Assembly (NCBI GenBank): GCA_028868995.1 | Contig: JAGWTH010000004.1 | Coordinates: forward strand, 62,001-126,000 | DNA length: 64,000 nt | Direction of reading: 5' to 3' | Source of the DNA: Burkholderiales bacterium | GTDB taxonomy: Bacteria; Pseudomonadota; Gammaproteobacteria; Burkholderiales; Burkholderiaceae_C | Part shown: positions 34,339-46,843 of the stretch, piece by piece | Layout of the letters: each line of letters opens with the position of its first letter | Position numbering within the stretch: the stretch's first letter is position 1 | Notes under the pieces: generated by a model | Seen by the model: only the letters and a program-made list of their open reading frames with translations | Databases searched by the model: none | Told to the model about the DNA's origin: nothing | Program-made: the position numbers and the translations under genes

Positions 34339-34380
34339 AGGGGTCCGAGCAGCGCGCTACGCGCTCCGGGTCCGACCCCT
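34339..34380 (-). other. Hairpin in the rpsM-rpsK spacer
   Basis: An outer 7-bp stem (34339-34345 with 34374-34380) encloses an inner 6-bp stem (34351-34356 with 34360-34365). It fills most of the 71-bp gap between rpsM and rpsK. There is no U-tract. It is probably an mRNA structure of the operon; its role is unknown. Confidence 0.4.
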
Positions 34381-34385
34381 GGCAC

Positions 34386-34751
34386 TTATTTCTTCAGGGC
34401 GGCGGCGGCCTTGCGCGGGCCCTTGCGGGTGCGCGCGTTGGTGCGGGTGCGCTGGCCGCGCATCGGCAGGCCGCGGCGGTGGCGGAAGCCCCGGTAGCAC
34501 CCGATGTCCATCAGGCGCTTGATGTTCATCGTGGTCTCGCGGCGCAGGTCGCCTTCGATCGTGAACTGGGCGATCTGGTCGCGGATCTTCTCCAGGTCGG
34601 CGTCGGTCAGGTCCTTCACCTTCTTGGAGTAGGGAATGCCCGTCGCTTCGCAGATCTGGCGGGCGCGCGTGCGGCCGATGCCGTAGATCGCGGTCAGGCC
34701 GATCTCGGCGTGTTGATGCGGCGGGATGTTGATGCCAGCAATACGTGCCAT
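34386..34751 (-). CDS. rpsM: 30S ribosomal protein S13
   Basis: This 121-residue head protein of the small subunit begins [20 protein letters not shown] and ends with the basic tail [19 protein letters not shown] that contacts tRNA in the P site. It is the first gene of the alpha segment, just downstream of rpmJ. Confidence 0.97.
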   Translation of the reverse strand: MARIAGINIPPHQHAEIGLTAIYGIGRTRARQICEATGIPYSKKVKDLTDADLEKIRDQIAQFTIEGDLRRETTMNIKRLMDIGCYRGFRHRRGLPMRGQRTRTNARTRKGPRKAAAALKK

Positions 34752-34772
34752 GTCTTTACCTCTGAAGTCCTA

Positions 34773-34886
34773 TCAGCCCTGGCGCTGCTTGTGGCGCGGG
34801 TCGGTGCAGATCACGCGCACGACGCCCTTGCGGCGGATGATCTTGCAGTTGCGGCAGATCTTCTTGACGGAAGCCGAAACTCTCAT
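34773..34886 (-). CDS. rpmJ: 50S ribosomal protein L36 (zinc-binding type)
   Basis: This 37-residue protein begins [20 protein letters not shown] and ends RHKQRQG. The zinc ligands Cys11, Cys14, Cys27 and His32 are all present, so this is the zinc-containing form. The gene lies between infA and rpsM, as expected for the spc-alpha junction. Confidence 0.95.
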   Translation of the reverse strand: MRVSASVKKICRNCKIIRRKGVVRVICTDPRHKQRQG

Positions 34887-34914
34887 TTGCTTTCTCCTAA
34901 TCTCTCTGCGGCGC

Positions 34915-35133
34915 CTACTTGGCCCGAAACACGATCCGTGCCCGCGACAAGTCGTAGGGCGTCAATTCCACGGTGACCTTGTCACCCGGCAGGATGCGGA
35001 TGTAGTGCATCCGCATCTTTCCCGAAATATGTCCGAGCACCACGTGCCCATTCTCCAGCTTGACCCGGAAGGTCGCGTTGGGAAGGTTTTCCACGACCTC
35101 CCCTTGCATCTGGATGACATCGTCCTTCGACAC
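34915..35133 (-). CDS. infA: Translation initiation factor IF-1
   Basis: This 72-residue OB-fold factor binds the 30S A site during initiation. The start is a GTG at 35131-35133, two bases after the secY stop; the product begins [20 protein letters not shown] and contains [18 protein letters not shown]. The placement between secY and rpmJ is the usual one in Burkholderiales. Confidence 0.95.
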   Translation of the reverse strand: MSKDDVIQMQGEVVENLPNATFRVKLENGHVVLGHISGKMRMHYIRILPGDKVTVELTPYDLSRARIVFRAK

Positions 35134-35135
35134 GA

Positions 35136-36452
35136 TCAGCCACCGAGCGAAGTCTTGAAGTTGGCTTTCTTCAGCAGCGATTCGTATTGCTGGCTCATCA
35201 GGTAGTTCTGCACCTGGGCCATGAAGTCCATGGTCACCACCACGATGATCAGCAGGGAGGTCCCGCCGAAGTAGAACGGCACGCTGTACTTCAGGATCAG
35301 GAACTCCGGCAGCAGGCAGACGAAGGTGATGTAGATCGCGCCGGCCAGCGTCAGGCGGGCCAGGATCTTGTCGATGTACTTCGCCGTCTGCTCGCCCGGG
35401 CGGATGCCCGGCACGAAGGCGCCGCTCTTCTTCAGGTTGTCCGCGGTCTCCCGGCTGTTGAACACCAGGGCCGTGTAGAAGAAGCAGAAGAAGACGATCG
35501 CGCTGGCGTACAGGATGACATAGATCGGCTGGCCCGGGCTGAGCGTGGCCGCAATGTCCTTCAGCCAGCGCATGGAATCGCCCGTGGAGAACCAGCTGAC
35601 CACCGTGGCGGGCAGCAGGATGATCGACGAGGCGAAGATCGGCGGGATCACGCCGGCCATGTTCAGCTTCAGCGGCAGGTGCGAGGACTGGCCTCCGTAG
35701 ACCTTGTTGCCCACCTGGCGGCGCGCGTAGTTGACCAGGATCTTGCGCTGGCCCCGCTCCACGAACACCACGAAGTAGGTCACCAGCATCACGACCGCCA
35801 CCACGATGATCGCCGTCAGCGGGTTCATCGCGCCGGTGCGCACGAGCTCCAGCAGGCCGCCGATGGCGTTCGGCAGGCCCGCGGCGATGCCCGCGAAGAT
35901 GATGATCGAGATGCCGTTGCCCAGGCCGCGCTCGGTGATCTGCTCGCCCAGCCACATCAGGAACATGGTGCCGGCCGTCAGGCTCACCACCGCGTTGACG
36001 CGGAAGGCGAACCCGGGGTTCAGCACCAGGCCGGCGGAGCCCTCCAGCGCCATGGCGATACCCAGGGACTGGAACAGCGCCAGGGCCACCGTGCCGTAGC
36101 GGGTGTACTGGGTGATCTTGCGCCGGCCGGCCTCGCCCTCCTTCTTCAGCTGCTCCATCGACGGCATCACGTAGGTGAGCAGCTGCATGATGATGGAGGC
36201 CGAGATGTAGGGCATGATGCCCAGGGCGAACACCGTGAAGCGCGACAGCGCCCCGCCCGAGAACATGTTGAACAGGCTCAGGATGCCGCCCTGCTGGCCC
36301 TTGAACAGCTGCGCGAGCTGGTCGGGGTTGATGCCGGGCACGGGGATGTGCGCGCCGATGCGGTAGACGATCAGCGCGAGCAGCAGGAACACCAGCCGGC
36401 GACGCAGGTCGCCGAACTTGCCGGTCTTCGCGATCTGGGCTGCGGATGCCAA
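35136..36452 (-). CDS. secY: Preprotein translocase subunit SecY
   Basis: This 438-residue central channel subunit of the Sec translocon has ten transmembrane helices. It contains the conserved N-terminal [12 protein letters not shown]-like segment ([20 protein letters not shown]), the plug region [20 protein letters not shown] and the C5 loop [16 protein letters not shown]. The gene is coupled to infA (two-base gap) and follows rplO. Confidence 0.97.
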   Translation of the reverse strand: MASAAQIAKTGKFGDLRRRLVFLLLALIVYRIGAHIPVPGINPDQLAQLFKGQQGGILSLFNMFSGGALSRFTVFALGIMPYISASIIMQLLTYVMPSMEQLKKEGEAGRRKITQYTRYGTVALALFQSLGIAMALEGSAGLVLNPGFAFRVNAVVSLTAGTMFLMWLGEQITERGLGNGISIIIFAGIAAGLPNAIGGLLELVRTGAMNPLTAIIVVAVVMLVTYFVVFVERGQRKILVNYARRQVGNKVYGGQSSHLPLKLNMAGVIPPIFASSIILLPATVVSWFSTGDSMRWLKDIAATLSPGQPIYVILYASAIVFFCFFYTALVFNSRETADNLKKSGAFVPGIRPGEQTAKYIDKILARLTLAGAIYITFVCLLPEFLILKYSVPFYFGGTSLLIIVVVTMDFMAQVQNYLMSQQYESLLKKANFKTSLGG

Positions 36453-36465
36453 GTGCTTGCGCCTC

Positions 36466-36897
36466 TTAGTTCAGGGAGCCGCCGGCGGCCTCGATGGCAG
36501 CCTTCGCGCCCGCCGTCGCGCCGATGCCGGTCAGCTTGACCGCGCGCTTCAGCTCGCCGGACTTGATGACCTTCACGTTCTTCACGATCTGGGGCACCAG
36601 TTTGGCGGCCTTCAGCGCCAGCAGGTCGACTTCGGCCGCGCCCAGCTTCTCCAGCTGCGCCAGCGTCACTTCGCCGTTGAACTGCAGGTTGGCGGACTTG
36701 AAGCCGCGCTTGGGCAGGCGGCGCTGCAGCGGCATCTGGCCGCCTTCGAAACCGACCTTGTGGTAGCCGCCCGCGCGGGACTTCTGGCCCTTGTGGCCGC
36801 GACCCGCGGTCTTGCCCAGGCCGGAACCGATGCCGCGGCCGACCCGGCGGCGCGCCTTCTTCGAGCCCTCGGCGGGCTGGATGGTGTTCAGTTCCAT
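36466..36897 (-). CDS. rplO: 50S ribosomal protein L15
   Basis: This 143-residue large-subunit protein begins [20 protein letters not shown] and carries the Gly-rich [20 protein letters not shown] segment that threads into 23S rRNA. The C-terminal globular domain contains [20 protein letters not shown]. It lies one base from rpmD. Confidence 0.97.
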   Translation of the reverse strand: MELNTIQPAEGSKKARRRVGRGIGSGLGKTAGRGHKGQKSRAGGYHKVGFEGGQMPLQRRLPKRGFKSANLQFNGEVTLAQLEKLGAAEVDLLALKAAKLVPQIVKNVKVIKSGELKRAVKLTGIGATAGAKAAIEAAGGSLN

Positions 36898-36898
36898 G

Positions 36899-37087
36899 TC
36901 AGAGCACCTTCACCAGGTAGTCGATCTTGTTGATCATCCCGCGCACGGCCGGCGTGTCTTCCAGCTCGCTCACGGAATTGAGCTTGCGCAGGCCCAGGCC
37001 GCGCACGGTATCGCGGTGGGACTGCTTGGTGCCGATGGGGCTGCGCACCAGCTGCACCTTCACCGTCTTCTTCTGTTCGGTAGCCAT
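36899..37087 (-). CDS. rpmD: 50S ribosomal protein L30
   Basis: This 62-residue protein contains [20 protein letters not shown] and [20 protein letters not shown], the L30 fold signature. It is the short bacterial form. It is located between rpsE and rplO in the spc order. Confidence 0.96.
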   Translation of the reverse strand: MATEQKKTVKVQLVRSPIGTKQSHRDTVRGLGLRKLNSVSELEDTPAVRGMINKIDYLVKVL

Positions 37088-37097
37088 TGCGTTTCCT

Positions 37098-37619
37098 TTA
37101 GGCGGCGAAGATGTCTTCGACCGACTTGCCGCGCTTGGCCGCCACTTCCGAGGGGGTCGTGGCGTTCTTCAGGGCGTCGAACGTGGCGCGGACCATGTTG
37201 TAGGGGTTCGTCGAACCGTGGCTCTTGGCCACGATGTCGGTGATGCCCATCACCTCGAACACGGCGCGCATCGGGCCGCCGGCGATGATGCCGGTACCCT
37301 TGGGGGCCGGCGCCATCATGACGCGGGCCGCACCGTGCTGGCCGAACACGTTGTGGTGAATGGTGCCGTTCTTCAGGGACACCTTGGTCATGTTGCGGCG
37401 GGCTTCTTCCATCGCCTTCTGCACGGCCAGGGGCACTTCCTTGGACTTGCCCTTGCCCATGCCGACGCGGCCGTCGCCGTCGCCGACCACGGTCAGCGCG
37501 GCGAAGCCGAGGATGCGGCCGCCCTTCACCACCTTGGTCACGCGGTTCACCGCGATCATCTTCTCGCGCAGGCCGTCTTCCGGACCGTCACCCTGCGTCT
37601 TCGCTTGGATCTTTGCCAT
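37098..37619 (-). CDS. rpsE: 30S ribosomal protein S5
   Basis: This 173-residue decoding-fidelity protein contains [20 protein letters not shown] (double-stranded RNA-binding-like domain) and [20 protein letters not shown]. The C-terminal domain has [16 protein letters not shown]. It is placed after rplR. Confidence 0.97.
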   Translation of the reverse strand: MAKIQAKTQGDGPEDGLREKMIAVNRVTKVVKGGRILGFAALTVVGDGDGRVGMGKGKSKEVPLAVQKAMEEARRNMTKVSLKNGTIHHNVFGQHGAARVMMAPAPKGTGIIAGGPMRAVFEVMGITDIVAKSHGSTNPYNMVRATFDALKNATTPSEVAAKRGKSVEDIFAA

Positions 37620-37637
37620 GTTGCTTATCCGTGTCCG

Positions 37638-38003
37638 TTAGAACTGCAGGCCCGCCTCACGGGCGGCGTCGGCCAGCGCCTTGACGCGGCCGTGGTAGGC
37701 GAAGCCGGCACGGTCGAAGGCGACCTTGTCGACACCGGCGGCCTTGGCCTTCTCGGCGATGCGCTTGCCCACCGAAGCGGCGGCAGCCACCGTGGCGCCC
37801 TTGCCGGCGCCACCGAGCTCCTTGCGCACGTCGGCCTCGGCGGTGGAGGCGGAGGCCAGCACCTTGGAGCCGTCGTCGGAGATCAGCTGGGCGTAGATAT
37901 GCAGGTTGGTGCGGTTGACCGTCAGGCGGGCCACACCTTGCTGCGCAATGCGGATGCGGGTCTGGCGCGCACGGCGCAGACGCTGCTCTTTCTTGTTCAA
38001 CAT
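37638..38003 (-). CDS. rplR: 50S ribosomal protein L18
   Basis: This 121-residue 5S rRNA-binding protein contains [19 protein letters not shown] and [20 protein letters not shown] at the end. There are two adjacent ATG codons; the second (38003) gives the usual family start (MLNKKEQ) and better spacing from the AAGGAG site, while 38006 would add one Met. Confidence 0.96.
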   Translation of the reverse strand: MLNKKEQRLRRARQTRIRIAQQGVARLTVNRTNLHIYAQLISDDGSKVLASASTAEADVRKELGGAGKGATVAAAASVGKRIAEKAKAAGVDKVAFDRAGFAYHGRVKALADAAREAGLQF

Positions 38004-38014
38004 CATGCGGCTCC

Positions 38015-38548
38015 TTACTTCTTCTTGGTCTCTTTGATGACGACCTTCTCGTCCGCGTAGCGGATGCCCTTGCCCTTGTAGGGCTCGGGCGGGCGGACCG
38101 CGCGGATTTCCGCGGCGATCTGGCCCACGCGCTGGCGGTCCGCGCCCTTGACGATGATTTCCGTCGGGGCGGGGGTCGCGACCGTGATGCCCTGGGGCAT
38201 CTCGATGTTGACCGGGTGCGAGAAACCGATGGCGAGGTTCAGCTTGTTGCCCTGGGCGGCGGCGCGGAAGCCCACGCCGACGAGGGTCAGCTTCTTCTCG
38301 AAGCCGTTGGTGACGCCCTGCACCATGTTGTTCACCAGCTGGCGCATGGTGCCGGACATGGCGTTGGCTTCACGCGATTCGTCCACGGGGGTGAACGTCA
38401 GCTTGCCACCCTCGTTGTTGACCTTCACCAGGGCGTTCTGCGCGAGCGACAGGTTGCCGCCCTTGCCCTTGACGCTGATCTGGTCTTCCTTGATGGCCAC
38501 GTCGACGCCCTGGGGGACGGCGACCGGCGACTTTCCGACTCGGGACAT
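38015..38548 (-). CDS. rplF: 50S ribosomal protein L6
   Basis: This 177-residue protein of the factor-binding region has two similar domains. It begins [20 protein letters not shown] and ends with the signature [20 protein letters not shown]. The order rpsH-rplF-rplR is standard. Confidence 0.97.
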   Translation of the reverse strand: MSRVGKSPVAVPQGVDVAIKEDQISVKGKGGNLSLAQNALVKVNNEGGKLTFTPVDESREANAMSGTMRQLVNNMVQGVTNGFEKKLTLVGVGFRAAAQGNKLNLAIGFSHPVNIEMPQGITVATPAPTEIIVKGADRQRVGQIAAEIRAVRPPEPYKGKGIRYADEKVVIKETKKK

Positions 38549-38563
38549 GTTCCTATCCTTCCC

Positions 38564-38959
38564 TTAAGCGACGTAGCACAGGACTTCGCCGCCCACGCCG
38601 GTGGCGCGCGCCTTGCGGTCGGTCATCACGCCCTTGGGGGTGGTGACGATCGCCACGCCCAGGCCGTTCATGACCTGGGGAATGTCGTTGCGGCCCTTGT
38701 AGACGCGCAGGCCGGGACGGCTCACGCGCTCGATGCGCTCGATCACGGGACGGCCGGCGTAGTACTTGAGGGCGATCTGGAGCTCGCTCTTGTTGCCCTC
38801 GGTCTTCACCTGGAAACCGTCGATGTAACCCTCGTCCTTCAGCACCTGGGCGATGGCCACCTTCACCTTGGAAGAGGGCACCGTCACCGTCGCCTTGGAG
38901 ACCATCTGCGCGTTGCGGATGCGCGTCAGCAGGTCGGAGATGGGATCACTCATGCTCAT
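38564..38959 (-). CDS. rpsH: 30S ribosomal protein S8
   Basis: This 131-residue central-domain 16S rRNA-binding protein begins [20 protein letters not shown] and contains the C-terminal signature with [15 protein letters not shown]-like sequence ([20 protein letters not shown]). In E. coli S8 represses the spc operon at the rplX-rplE junction; no matching structure was tested here. Confidence 0.97.
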   Translation of the reverse strand: MSMSDPISDLLTRIRNAQMVSKATVTVPSSKVKVAIAQVLKDEGYIDGFQVKTEGNKSELQIALKYYAGRPVIERIERVSRPGLRVYKGRNDIPQVMNGLGVAIVTTPKGVMTDRKARATGVGGEVLCYVA

Positions 38960-38980
38960 ATCTGTCTCTCCTGCCCGGGC

Positions 38981-39286
38981 TTACCAGCTGGCCTTGATCA
39001 CGCCGGGGATGTCGCCGGTGAAGGCCATCTCGCGGATCTTGTGGCGCGCGATGCCGAACTGGCGGAACGTGCCGCGGGCACGGCCGGTCAGTTCGCAGCG
39101 GTTGCGCTGGCGGGTCGGGTTGGCGTTGCGCGGGAGCTTCTGCAGCGCCAGGCGGGCCGCCATGCGCTCGTCGTCGCTCTTCTTCGCGTCGTTCGCGACG
39201 GCCTTCAGTTCCTCGTACTTCTTCGCGTACTGGGCGACCAGCTTGTCACGCTTGAGTTCGCGCTGGATCAAAGCAGTTTTAGCCAC
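38981..39286 (-). CDS. rpsN: 30S ribosomal protein S14
   Basis: This 101-residue long-form S14 lacks the CxxC zinc pairs. It contains [20 protein letters not shown] and ends GVIKASW, typical of the zinc-independent proteobacterial protein. It lies between rplE and rpsH. Confidence 0.97.
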   Translation of the reverse strand: MAKTALIQRELKRDKLVAQYAKKYEELKAVANDAKKSDDERMAARLALQKLPRNANPTRQRNRCELTGRARGTFRQFGIARHKIREMAFTGDIPGVIKASW

Positions 39287-39295
39287 GGTGCAACC

Positions 39296-39835
39296 TCAGT
39301 TCTTGAACGGGAAACGGAAGCCCGCGAGCAGCGCCTTGCACTCCTCGTCGGTCTTGGCCGTCGTGGTGATGGAGATGTTCAGGCCGCGCAGGGCGTCGAC
39401 CTTGTCGTACTCGATCTCCGGGAAGATGATCTGTTCCTTGACACCGATGTTGTAGTTGCCGCGGCCGTCGAAGGCACGGGCCGACACGCCGCGGAAGTCG
39501 CGCACGCGGGGCAGGGCAACCGTCACGAAACGGTCCAGGAATTCGTACATGCGCTGGCCGCGCAGGGTGACCATGCAGCCGATGGCCTGGCCTTCGCGGA
39601 TCTTGAAGCCGGCGATGGCCTTCTTGGCCTTGGTCACGACGGGCTTCTGGCCGGCGATCTTGGTCAGGTCGCCGACGGCGTTCTCCATGACCTTCTTGTC
39701 CGCCACAGCCTCGCTCACGCCCATGTTCAGCGTGATCTTGGTGATGCGCGGCACCTGCATCGGCGACTTGTAGCCGAACTTCTCGGTCAGCTGCGCGACG
39801 ACCTTCTCGCGGTAGTGTTGTTGCAGTCGGGACAT
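39296..39835 (-). CDS. rplE: 50S ribosomal protein L5
   Basis: This 179-residue 5S rRNA-binding protein contains [20 protein letters not shown], the [18 protein letters not shown] loop, and [20 protein letters not shown]. It is full length, and the gene starts two bases after the rplX stop codon. Confidence 0.97.
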   Translation of the reverse strand: MSRLQQHYREKVVAQLTEKFGYKSPMQVPRITKITLNMGVSEAVADKKVMENAVGDLTKIAGQKPVVTKAKKAIAGFKIREGQAIGCMVTLRGQRMYEFLDRFVTVALPRVRDFRGVSARAFDGRGNYNIGVKEQIIFPEIEYDKVDALRGLNISITTTAKTDEECKALLAGFRFPFKN

Positions 39836-39837
39836 GG

Positions 39838-40155
39838 TCAGGCCACCTTGATTTGTTCGCCGGACGACTTGAACACGCGGGTGCGCTTGTCGCCGTCGAC
39901 CTTGATGCCCACGCGGTCAGCCTTGCCGGTGGCGGGGTTGAAGATCGCCACGTTGGACTGGTGGATCGGCATGGCCTTCTCCACGATGCCGCCGGTGGTC
40001 CCCTTCATGGGGTTGGGCTTGGTGTGCTTCTTCACCAGGTTGATGCCCTCGATGACCAGGTACTGGTCGTCCTTGCGCAGCGTCACGCGACCGCGCTTGC
40101 CCTTGTCCTTGCCGGCCAGGACGATGACTTCGTCACCCTTGCGGATCTTGTTCAT
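39838..40155 (-). CDS. rplX: 50S ribosomal protein L24
   Basis: This 105-residue assembly-initiator protein begins [20 protein letters not shown] (KOW motif). It contains [20 protein letters not shown], the family signature. It is located between rplN and rplE. Confidence 0.96.
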   Translation of the reverse strand: MNKIRKGDEVIVLAGKDKGKRGRVTLRKDDQYLVIEGINLVKKHTKPNPMKGTTGGIVEKAMPIHQSNVAIFNPATGKADRVGIKVDGDKRTRVFKSSGEQIKVA

Positions 40156-40164
40156 GGCGGTTCC

Positions 40165-40533
40165 TTACAGGACTTCCGGGGCCAGCGACACGATCTTCAT
40201 GAACTTCTCGGTGCGCAGCTCGCGCGTGACCGGGCCGAAGATGCGGGTGCCGATGGGCTCCAGCTTGTTGTTGAGCAGCACGGCGGCATTGCCGTCGAAC
40301 TTGATGAGGGAGCCGTCGCCGCGGCGAATGCCCTTGGCGGTGCGGACCACCACTGCGCTGTAGACCTCGCCCTTCTTGACGCGGCCACGCGGAGCGGCTT
40401 CCTTGATGCTCACCTTGATGATGTCGCCGACGCTCGCGTAGCGACGCTTGGAGCCCCCCAGCACCTTGATGCAAAGGACGGACTTCGCGCCGGTGTTGTC
40501 GGCGACTTCGAGCCGGGATTCAGTCTGGATCAT
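40165..40533 (-). CDS. rplN: 50S ribosomal protein L14
   Basis: This 122-residue intersubunit-bridge protein begins [20 protein letters not shown] and ends [19 protein letters not shown] 40533 gives the universal start; an in-frame ATG five codons upstream (40548) is unlikely. It is the first gene of this ribosomal block. The S10-operon genes (rpsQ, rpmC, rplP) that usually precede it are not here; a strong promoter and then glpD lie upstream. Confidence 0.97.
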   Translation of the reverse strand: MIQTESRLEVADNTGAKSVLCIKVLGGSKRRYASVGDIIKVSIKEAAPRGRVKKGEVYSAVVVRTAKGIRRGDGSLIKFDGNAAVLLNNKLEPIGTRIFGPVTRELRTEKFMKIVSLAPEVL

Positions 40534-40654
40534 TTCATTTGTTCCCAACTTGACCCGAAGGCACCCTGCAGGACGATCCGGCAGGACATCGGGTCAGTCT
40601 TGGGCCCGCCGTCGCCGCCAGGCACATGCCTGGGAGGCTCCGAATGGGCAGAAG

Positions 40655-40676
40655 CTCGCCTCCAAAAAGGCGAGCC
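40655..40676 (-). other. 5' leader hairpin of the spc operon transcript
   Basis: A perfect 8-bp stem (40655-40662 with 40669-40676) has a 6-nt loop. On the minus strand it begins about four bases after the -10 box, so it would be at or near the 5' end of the rplN transcript. It may stabilise the mRNA. It lacks a U-tract and lies downstream of the promoter, so a glpD terminator role is less likely. Confidence 0.5.
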
Positions 40677-40680
40677 CGCG

Positions 40681-40708
40681 ATTATGGCAGAAGTCCCCCG
40701 TTTGTCAA
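40681..40708 (-). promoter_or_regulatory. Sigma-70 promoter for the spc-alpha ribosomal operon
   Basis: On the minus strand TTGACA (40703-40708, perfect -35 consensus) is followed after 16 bp by CATAAT (40681-40686, five of six matches to TATAAT). It lies 20 bases past the glpD stop and about 148 bases upstream of the rplN start. This near-consensus strength fits a ribosomal operon. Confidence 0.85.
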
Positions 40709-40727
40709 GCGGGGGGCGCGGACGGCC

Positions 40728-42322
40728 TCATTCCGGCAGCCGCAGGTAGCCCCGGGCGAGTTCCTGGAAGGGTGCCACCTGGGGCTCCAGGCCCGTTTCC
40801 TGGTGCAGGAGGTCGCCGACCTCGGGCGCGAGGGCGGCGGCCAGGGCGGCGTCCGTGAACAGCAGGCGGCTGCGCCGGGCCAGGACGTCCTCCGCCGTGC
40901 GCGCATATTCATGGCGGGCGGCGAAGCGCACCATGGCTTCCGTCAGGCCGCCCCCCAGCTGCCGGCCGGCGCCGGGGAGCGATGCGACCTCGGCCGCCTC
41001 CGTTGCGTAAAGATGGAGGCCCGGCGCGGCACTGATGGGGGTTTCCGCTCCCGCGGAGGGCGCGCCCACCAGCGGCAAGTTGGCGGTCACTCCCTTGGGA
41101 AGCCTTTCCAGCAATCGCGTCTCGAAGCACTTCTCCAGGACGTCTTCGGCCATCGCCCGGTAGGTCGTCCACTTGCCCCCGGTGACCGTCACCAGGCCGC
41201 TGCGGCTGGCCAGGACGGTGTGCTCGCGGCTGAGGGCCCGCGTCGGTTCGTCCTCGTCGCCGGCCGGCTTGACCAGCGGCCGCAGCCCGACCCACAGGCT
41301 GCGGATGTCGCCGGGCGCCGGTGCCCGGACCAGGTAACGGGCCGCCTCACCGAGGATGAAGTCCAGTTCTTCCCGGAACGGCCGGGGCTCGCGCGGCAGG
41401 TCGTCCCGGGGGGTGTCGGTGGTCCCCAGGATCAGCTTGCCCATCCAGGGCACGCCGAACAGCACCCGGCCGTCCGCGGTCCGGGGGACCATCAGGGCAT
41501 GGTCGCCGGGCAGGAAGGCGCGGTCGACGACCACGTGGACCCCCTGGCTGGGGGCGACCAGGGGACGCACGGTGCGGCCCTGGGCCTCGGCATCCTGGCG
41601 CCGCAGTTCGTCCACCCACACCCCGGTGGCGTTGACGACGCAGGCCGCCTGCACCGTGAATTCGCGTCCGGTCTCGGCATCCCGGCACGCCAGGCCGGCC
41701 ACGCGGCCGTCCCGGTAAAGCAGCCGGGTCACCGGGCAGTAGTTCAGCACCAGGGCGCCATGGGCCGCCGCCGTTCGCGCCAGGGCGAGGGCCAGCCGGG
41801 CATCGTCGAACTGGCCGTCCCAGTACTTGACCCCGCCCTTCAGGCCCTGGGGCCGGGCGGTGGGCAGGCAGGCCAGCGTCTGCCGGCGGTCCAGGAACTC
41901 CGTGGCGCCCAGTCCGGCGGCGCCGGCGAGCAGGTCGTACATCTTGAGGCCCAGGCCGTAGAACGGCTGCTCCCACAGCCGGTAGGAGGGCATCACGAAG
42001 GGCAGCGGCTGCGCCAGGTGGGGCGCATTCCTCAGCAGCGTGGTCCGCTCGTGCAGTGCCTCGCGCACCAACCCGATGTTGCCCTGGGCCAGGTAGCGCA
42101 CGCCGCCATGCGCCAGCTTGGTGGCGCGCGACGAGGTGCCCTTGGCGAAGTCGTGCGATTCCAGCAGCACCACGCGCAGGCCGCGCGCCGCCGCGTCGAG
42201 CGCCACGCCCAGGCCGGTGGCGCCGCCGCCCACCACCGCGAGGTCCCAGCGCCCGCCTTCGGCCAGGCGCGTGAGGAGGTCCTCGCGCCGCGTCTGGGCG
42301 GCGCCGCGATGGATGGCGGCGG

Positions 42323-42326
<4 letters not shown>
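40728..42326 (-). CDS. glpD: Glycerol-3-phosphate dehydrogenase (aerobic, FAD)
   Basis: This 532-residue membrane-associated flavoenzyme oxidises sn-glycerol 3-phosphate to dihydroxyacetone phosphate and passes electrons to ubiquinone. The FAD motif is [20 protein letters not shown] (about 28-47), followed by [15 protein letters not shown], the GlpD signature. Mid-protein [16 protein letters not shown] and [15 protein letters not shown] are also conserved. The start is a GTG overlapping the glpK stop (GTGA at 42323-42326), so the two are translationally coupled. The glpK-glpD pair forms the glycerol utilisation pathway; no glpF or glpR is in the window. Confidence 0.94.
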
Positions 42327-43825
<1,499 letters not shown>

Positions 43826-43876
43826 GGCCGCGCAGCGTACCGCATGGCCGTGACAAGCGGCTAGACTGCCGCTCCC

Positions 43877-45027
43877 ATGGTCTTCCCGCATGCCCCACTC
43901 ACCCGCCGGGCGCTGCTGCGCGGCGTCGCTTCCGCCTGTGCCCTGGCAGCCGCCGGCTGCGCCGACCGCGCGCTGCGGCCCTCGGCGTCCGGCTCTCCCG
44001 GCCTGCGCCTGCTGGGCGAGAAGATCCTGCCGCACGGGATGGTGTTCAAGGGCACCACGGTCGGGGGGCTCTCCGCGCTCGACCACGACCCGGCGACGGG
44101 ACGCTGGGTGACGCTGAGCGACGACCGCTCCGAGCTGCAGCCGGCGCGCTTCTACACGCTGAAGGTGGACGTGCGACCCGAAGCCCTGGACGTGCGCCTG
44201 CTGGACGTGGTCACCCTGCGCGCGGCCGACGGCCAGCCCTACCCGCCTCGGCGCTCTCGCGGCAACGTGGTCGACCCCGAGGCCATCCGCCTGCTGCCCG
44301 GCGGCCGCGGCATCCTGTGGACCAGCGAGGGCGACCCCAGGTCGGGCCAGCCGCCCGCCGTGCGCGAGGCGCGCCTGGATGGCGCCTACGTGCGCGACTT
44401 CCACGTGCCGGCCATGTTCCGCTTCGCGCCGCAGGCGGGCACCGGTCCGCGCAACAACCTCACCTTCGAGGGCCTGGCGCTCAGCCCCGATGCCCGCACG
44501 GCCTGGGTGGCCATGGAAGCCGCCCTGCAGCAGGACGGGCCCGAGCCCGGCGTGGGCCGCCCCGGCGGTCCCTGCCGCTTCACCGCCTTTGACGTAGCCG
44601 GCGGCCGGGCGCTGCGCCAGGTGGCCTACCTGCCCGACGCGGTGCCCCATGCGCCCGTGCTGCCCGGGGGCCCCGCCGAGAACGGCGTCAGCGACATCCT
44701 CATGATCGACACCTCGCGCATGCTGGTGCTCGAACGCGCCTATGCACTCGGCATCGGCACCTCGCTGCGCCTCTACGAGATCGACACCCGCGAGGGCAGC
44801 GACACCCTGGGCCTGCCGCGGCTGGAGGCCGGCGGCTTCCGGCCGGTGACCAAGCGCCTGGTCGCGGACTTCGCCGACCTCGGCCTCTCGCGCCTGGACA
44901 ACACCGAAGGCATGTGCTGGGGCCCTCGCCTGCCGAGCGGCCACCGCAGCCTGGTGGTCGTGAGCGACGACAATTTCAACCCGCTGCAGGTCACGCAGTT
45001 CGCAGCCTTCCAATACCGGGAATCGAC

Positions 45028-45031
<4 letters not shown>
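43877..45031 (+). CDS. Esterase-like activity of phytase family protein, Tat lipoprotein
   Basis: This 384-residue exported protein has a twin-arginine signal with a lipobox-like end ([20 protein letters not shown], Cys28), so a Tat-dependent lipoprotein is likely. The body is the phytase-like beta-propeller domain, with [20 protein letters not shown] (about 64-83), [40 protein letters not shown] and [10 protein letters not shown]. These Asp/Glu-rich blade motifs are typical of calcium-binding propellers. Proteins of this family hydrolyse phosphate or phosphonate esters in a few cases; the substrate is unknown. The stop overlaps the proC start (ATGA). Confidence 0.85.
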
Positions 45032-45849
<818 letters not shown>

Positions 45850-46003
45850 GGCCGGCATCGGCTGACCACGAGGCCAGCCCAGGGAGCGCAACACCCGCCC
45901 AGGGGCGCCGATGTCTGCTTCGGCCTGGCGCAGGCCCGTGCTAGGATTTCCTGCCGATGATAGGACATGGACAACCACATGCCGGAGAGCGCACGACGCG
46001 CGA

Positions 46004-46831
46004 ATGAGCACCGCCGTGGGTGAGTCGTTCCTCGATGTCCTTCTCAGGAGACGGCGCAAGGCGCCCGACGACACGCCGGCCGCAAGTGCCCGTTGCCAAG
46101 TCTGCCAGTCCCCGGCCCCGCTGCTCGACACAGTGGACTTCAACAAGTCGTGCGGGGACATCACGGGCAGACGCCTGCCTCCGAGCGGCACATCGGTGCG
46201 CTATCACTTGTGCTCGGTGTGCGGCTTTTGCTTCGCCCCCGAAATCCAGGCGTGGAGCCGCGAGCAATTCGCCGACTCCATCTACAACGACGACTACCGG
46301 TTCGTGGATCCGGAATACGTTCGCGATCGTCCCCTGGGCAATGCGCGCACACTGAACGACGCATTCGGCGGCAGCAAGCAACACCTGCGCCATCTCGATT
46401 ACGGCGGCGGCTCCGGCCTGCTGAGCGCTACGCTCCGGGAACTGGGTTGGAATTCGGCCAGCTACGACCCATTCGTCGACGTGTCGACAAACGCGCGCGA
46501 CCTCGGTACGTACGACCTTGTCACAGCTTTCGAAGTGTTCGAGCATGTCCCGGACATTCAGGTGCTCCTCGAGGAATTGGACGCCCTGTGCCGGCCGGAT
46601 GGGCTGATTCTCTTCAGCACGCTGCTTTCGGACGGCCAGATCGCCTTCGGGCGCAAGCTGACCTGGTGGTACGCGTCGCCGCGCAACGGGCACATCAGCC
46701 TGTTCTCAACGAACAGTCTCACCCGCTGGTTGTCCGGCAAGGGCCTGCAGGTCGCGAGCATGAATGCGAACGTCCATGTCGCGTGTCGCACCCTGCCGCA
46801 GTGGGCCGAGCACCTCGTCGGCCGGGCGTGA
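46004..46831 (+). CDS. Zinc-ribbon class I SAM-dependent methyltransferase
   Basis: This 275-residue protein has an N-terminal zinc ribbon with Cys31-x2-Cys34 and Cys70-x2-Cys73 (RCQVC, LCSVC). A Methyltransf_23-type domain follows, with motif I HLDYGGGSGLLSATLRELG (near 127-145), then YDLVTAFEVFEHV and LILFSTLL. The layout resembles methyltransferases of glycan or small-molecule pathways, but no sugar genes are nearby. The codon use is visibly less GC-biased at third positions than the neighbours, and it sits alone between proC and ubiA, so recent transfer is plausible. ATG 46004 was chosen; the longer frame from 45911 lacks family similarity. Confidence 0.75.
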   Translation: MSTAVGESFLDVLLRRRRKAPDDTPAASARCQVCQSPAPLLDTVDFNKSCGDITGRRLPPSGTSVRYHLCSVCGFCFAPEIQAWSREQFADSIYNDDYRFVDPEYVRDRPLGNARTLNDAFGGSKQHLRHLDYGGGSGLLSATLRELGWNSASYDPFVDVSTNARDLGTYDLVTAFEVFEHVPDIQVLLEELDALCRPDGLILFSTLLSDGQIAFGRKLTWWYASPRNGHISLFSTNSLTRWLSGKGLQVASMNANVHVACRTLPQWAEHLVGRA

Positions 46832-46843
46832 TCCAGCTCGCCA

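Noticed and set aside
40655-40676. Hairpin considered as the glpD terminator
   Set aside because: It lies downstream of the strong promoter at 40681-40708 and lacks a U-tract on the minus strand, so a leader hairpin is the better reading.
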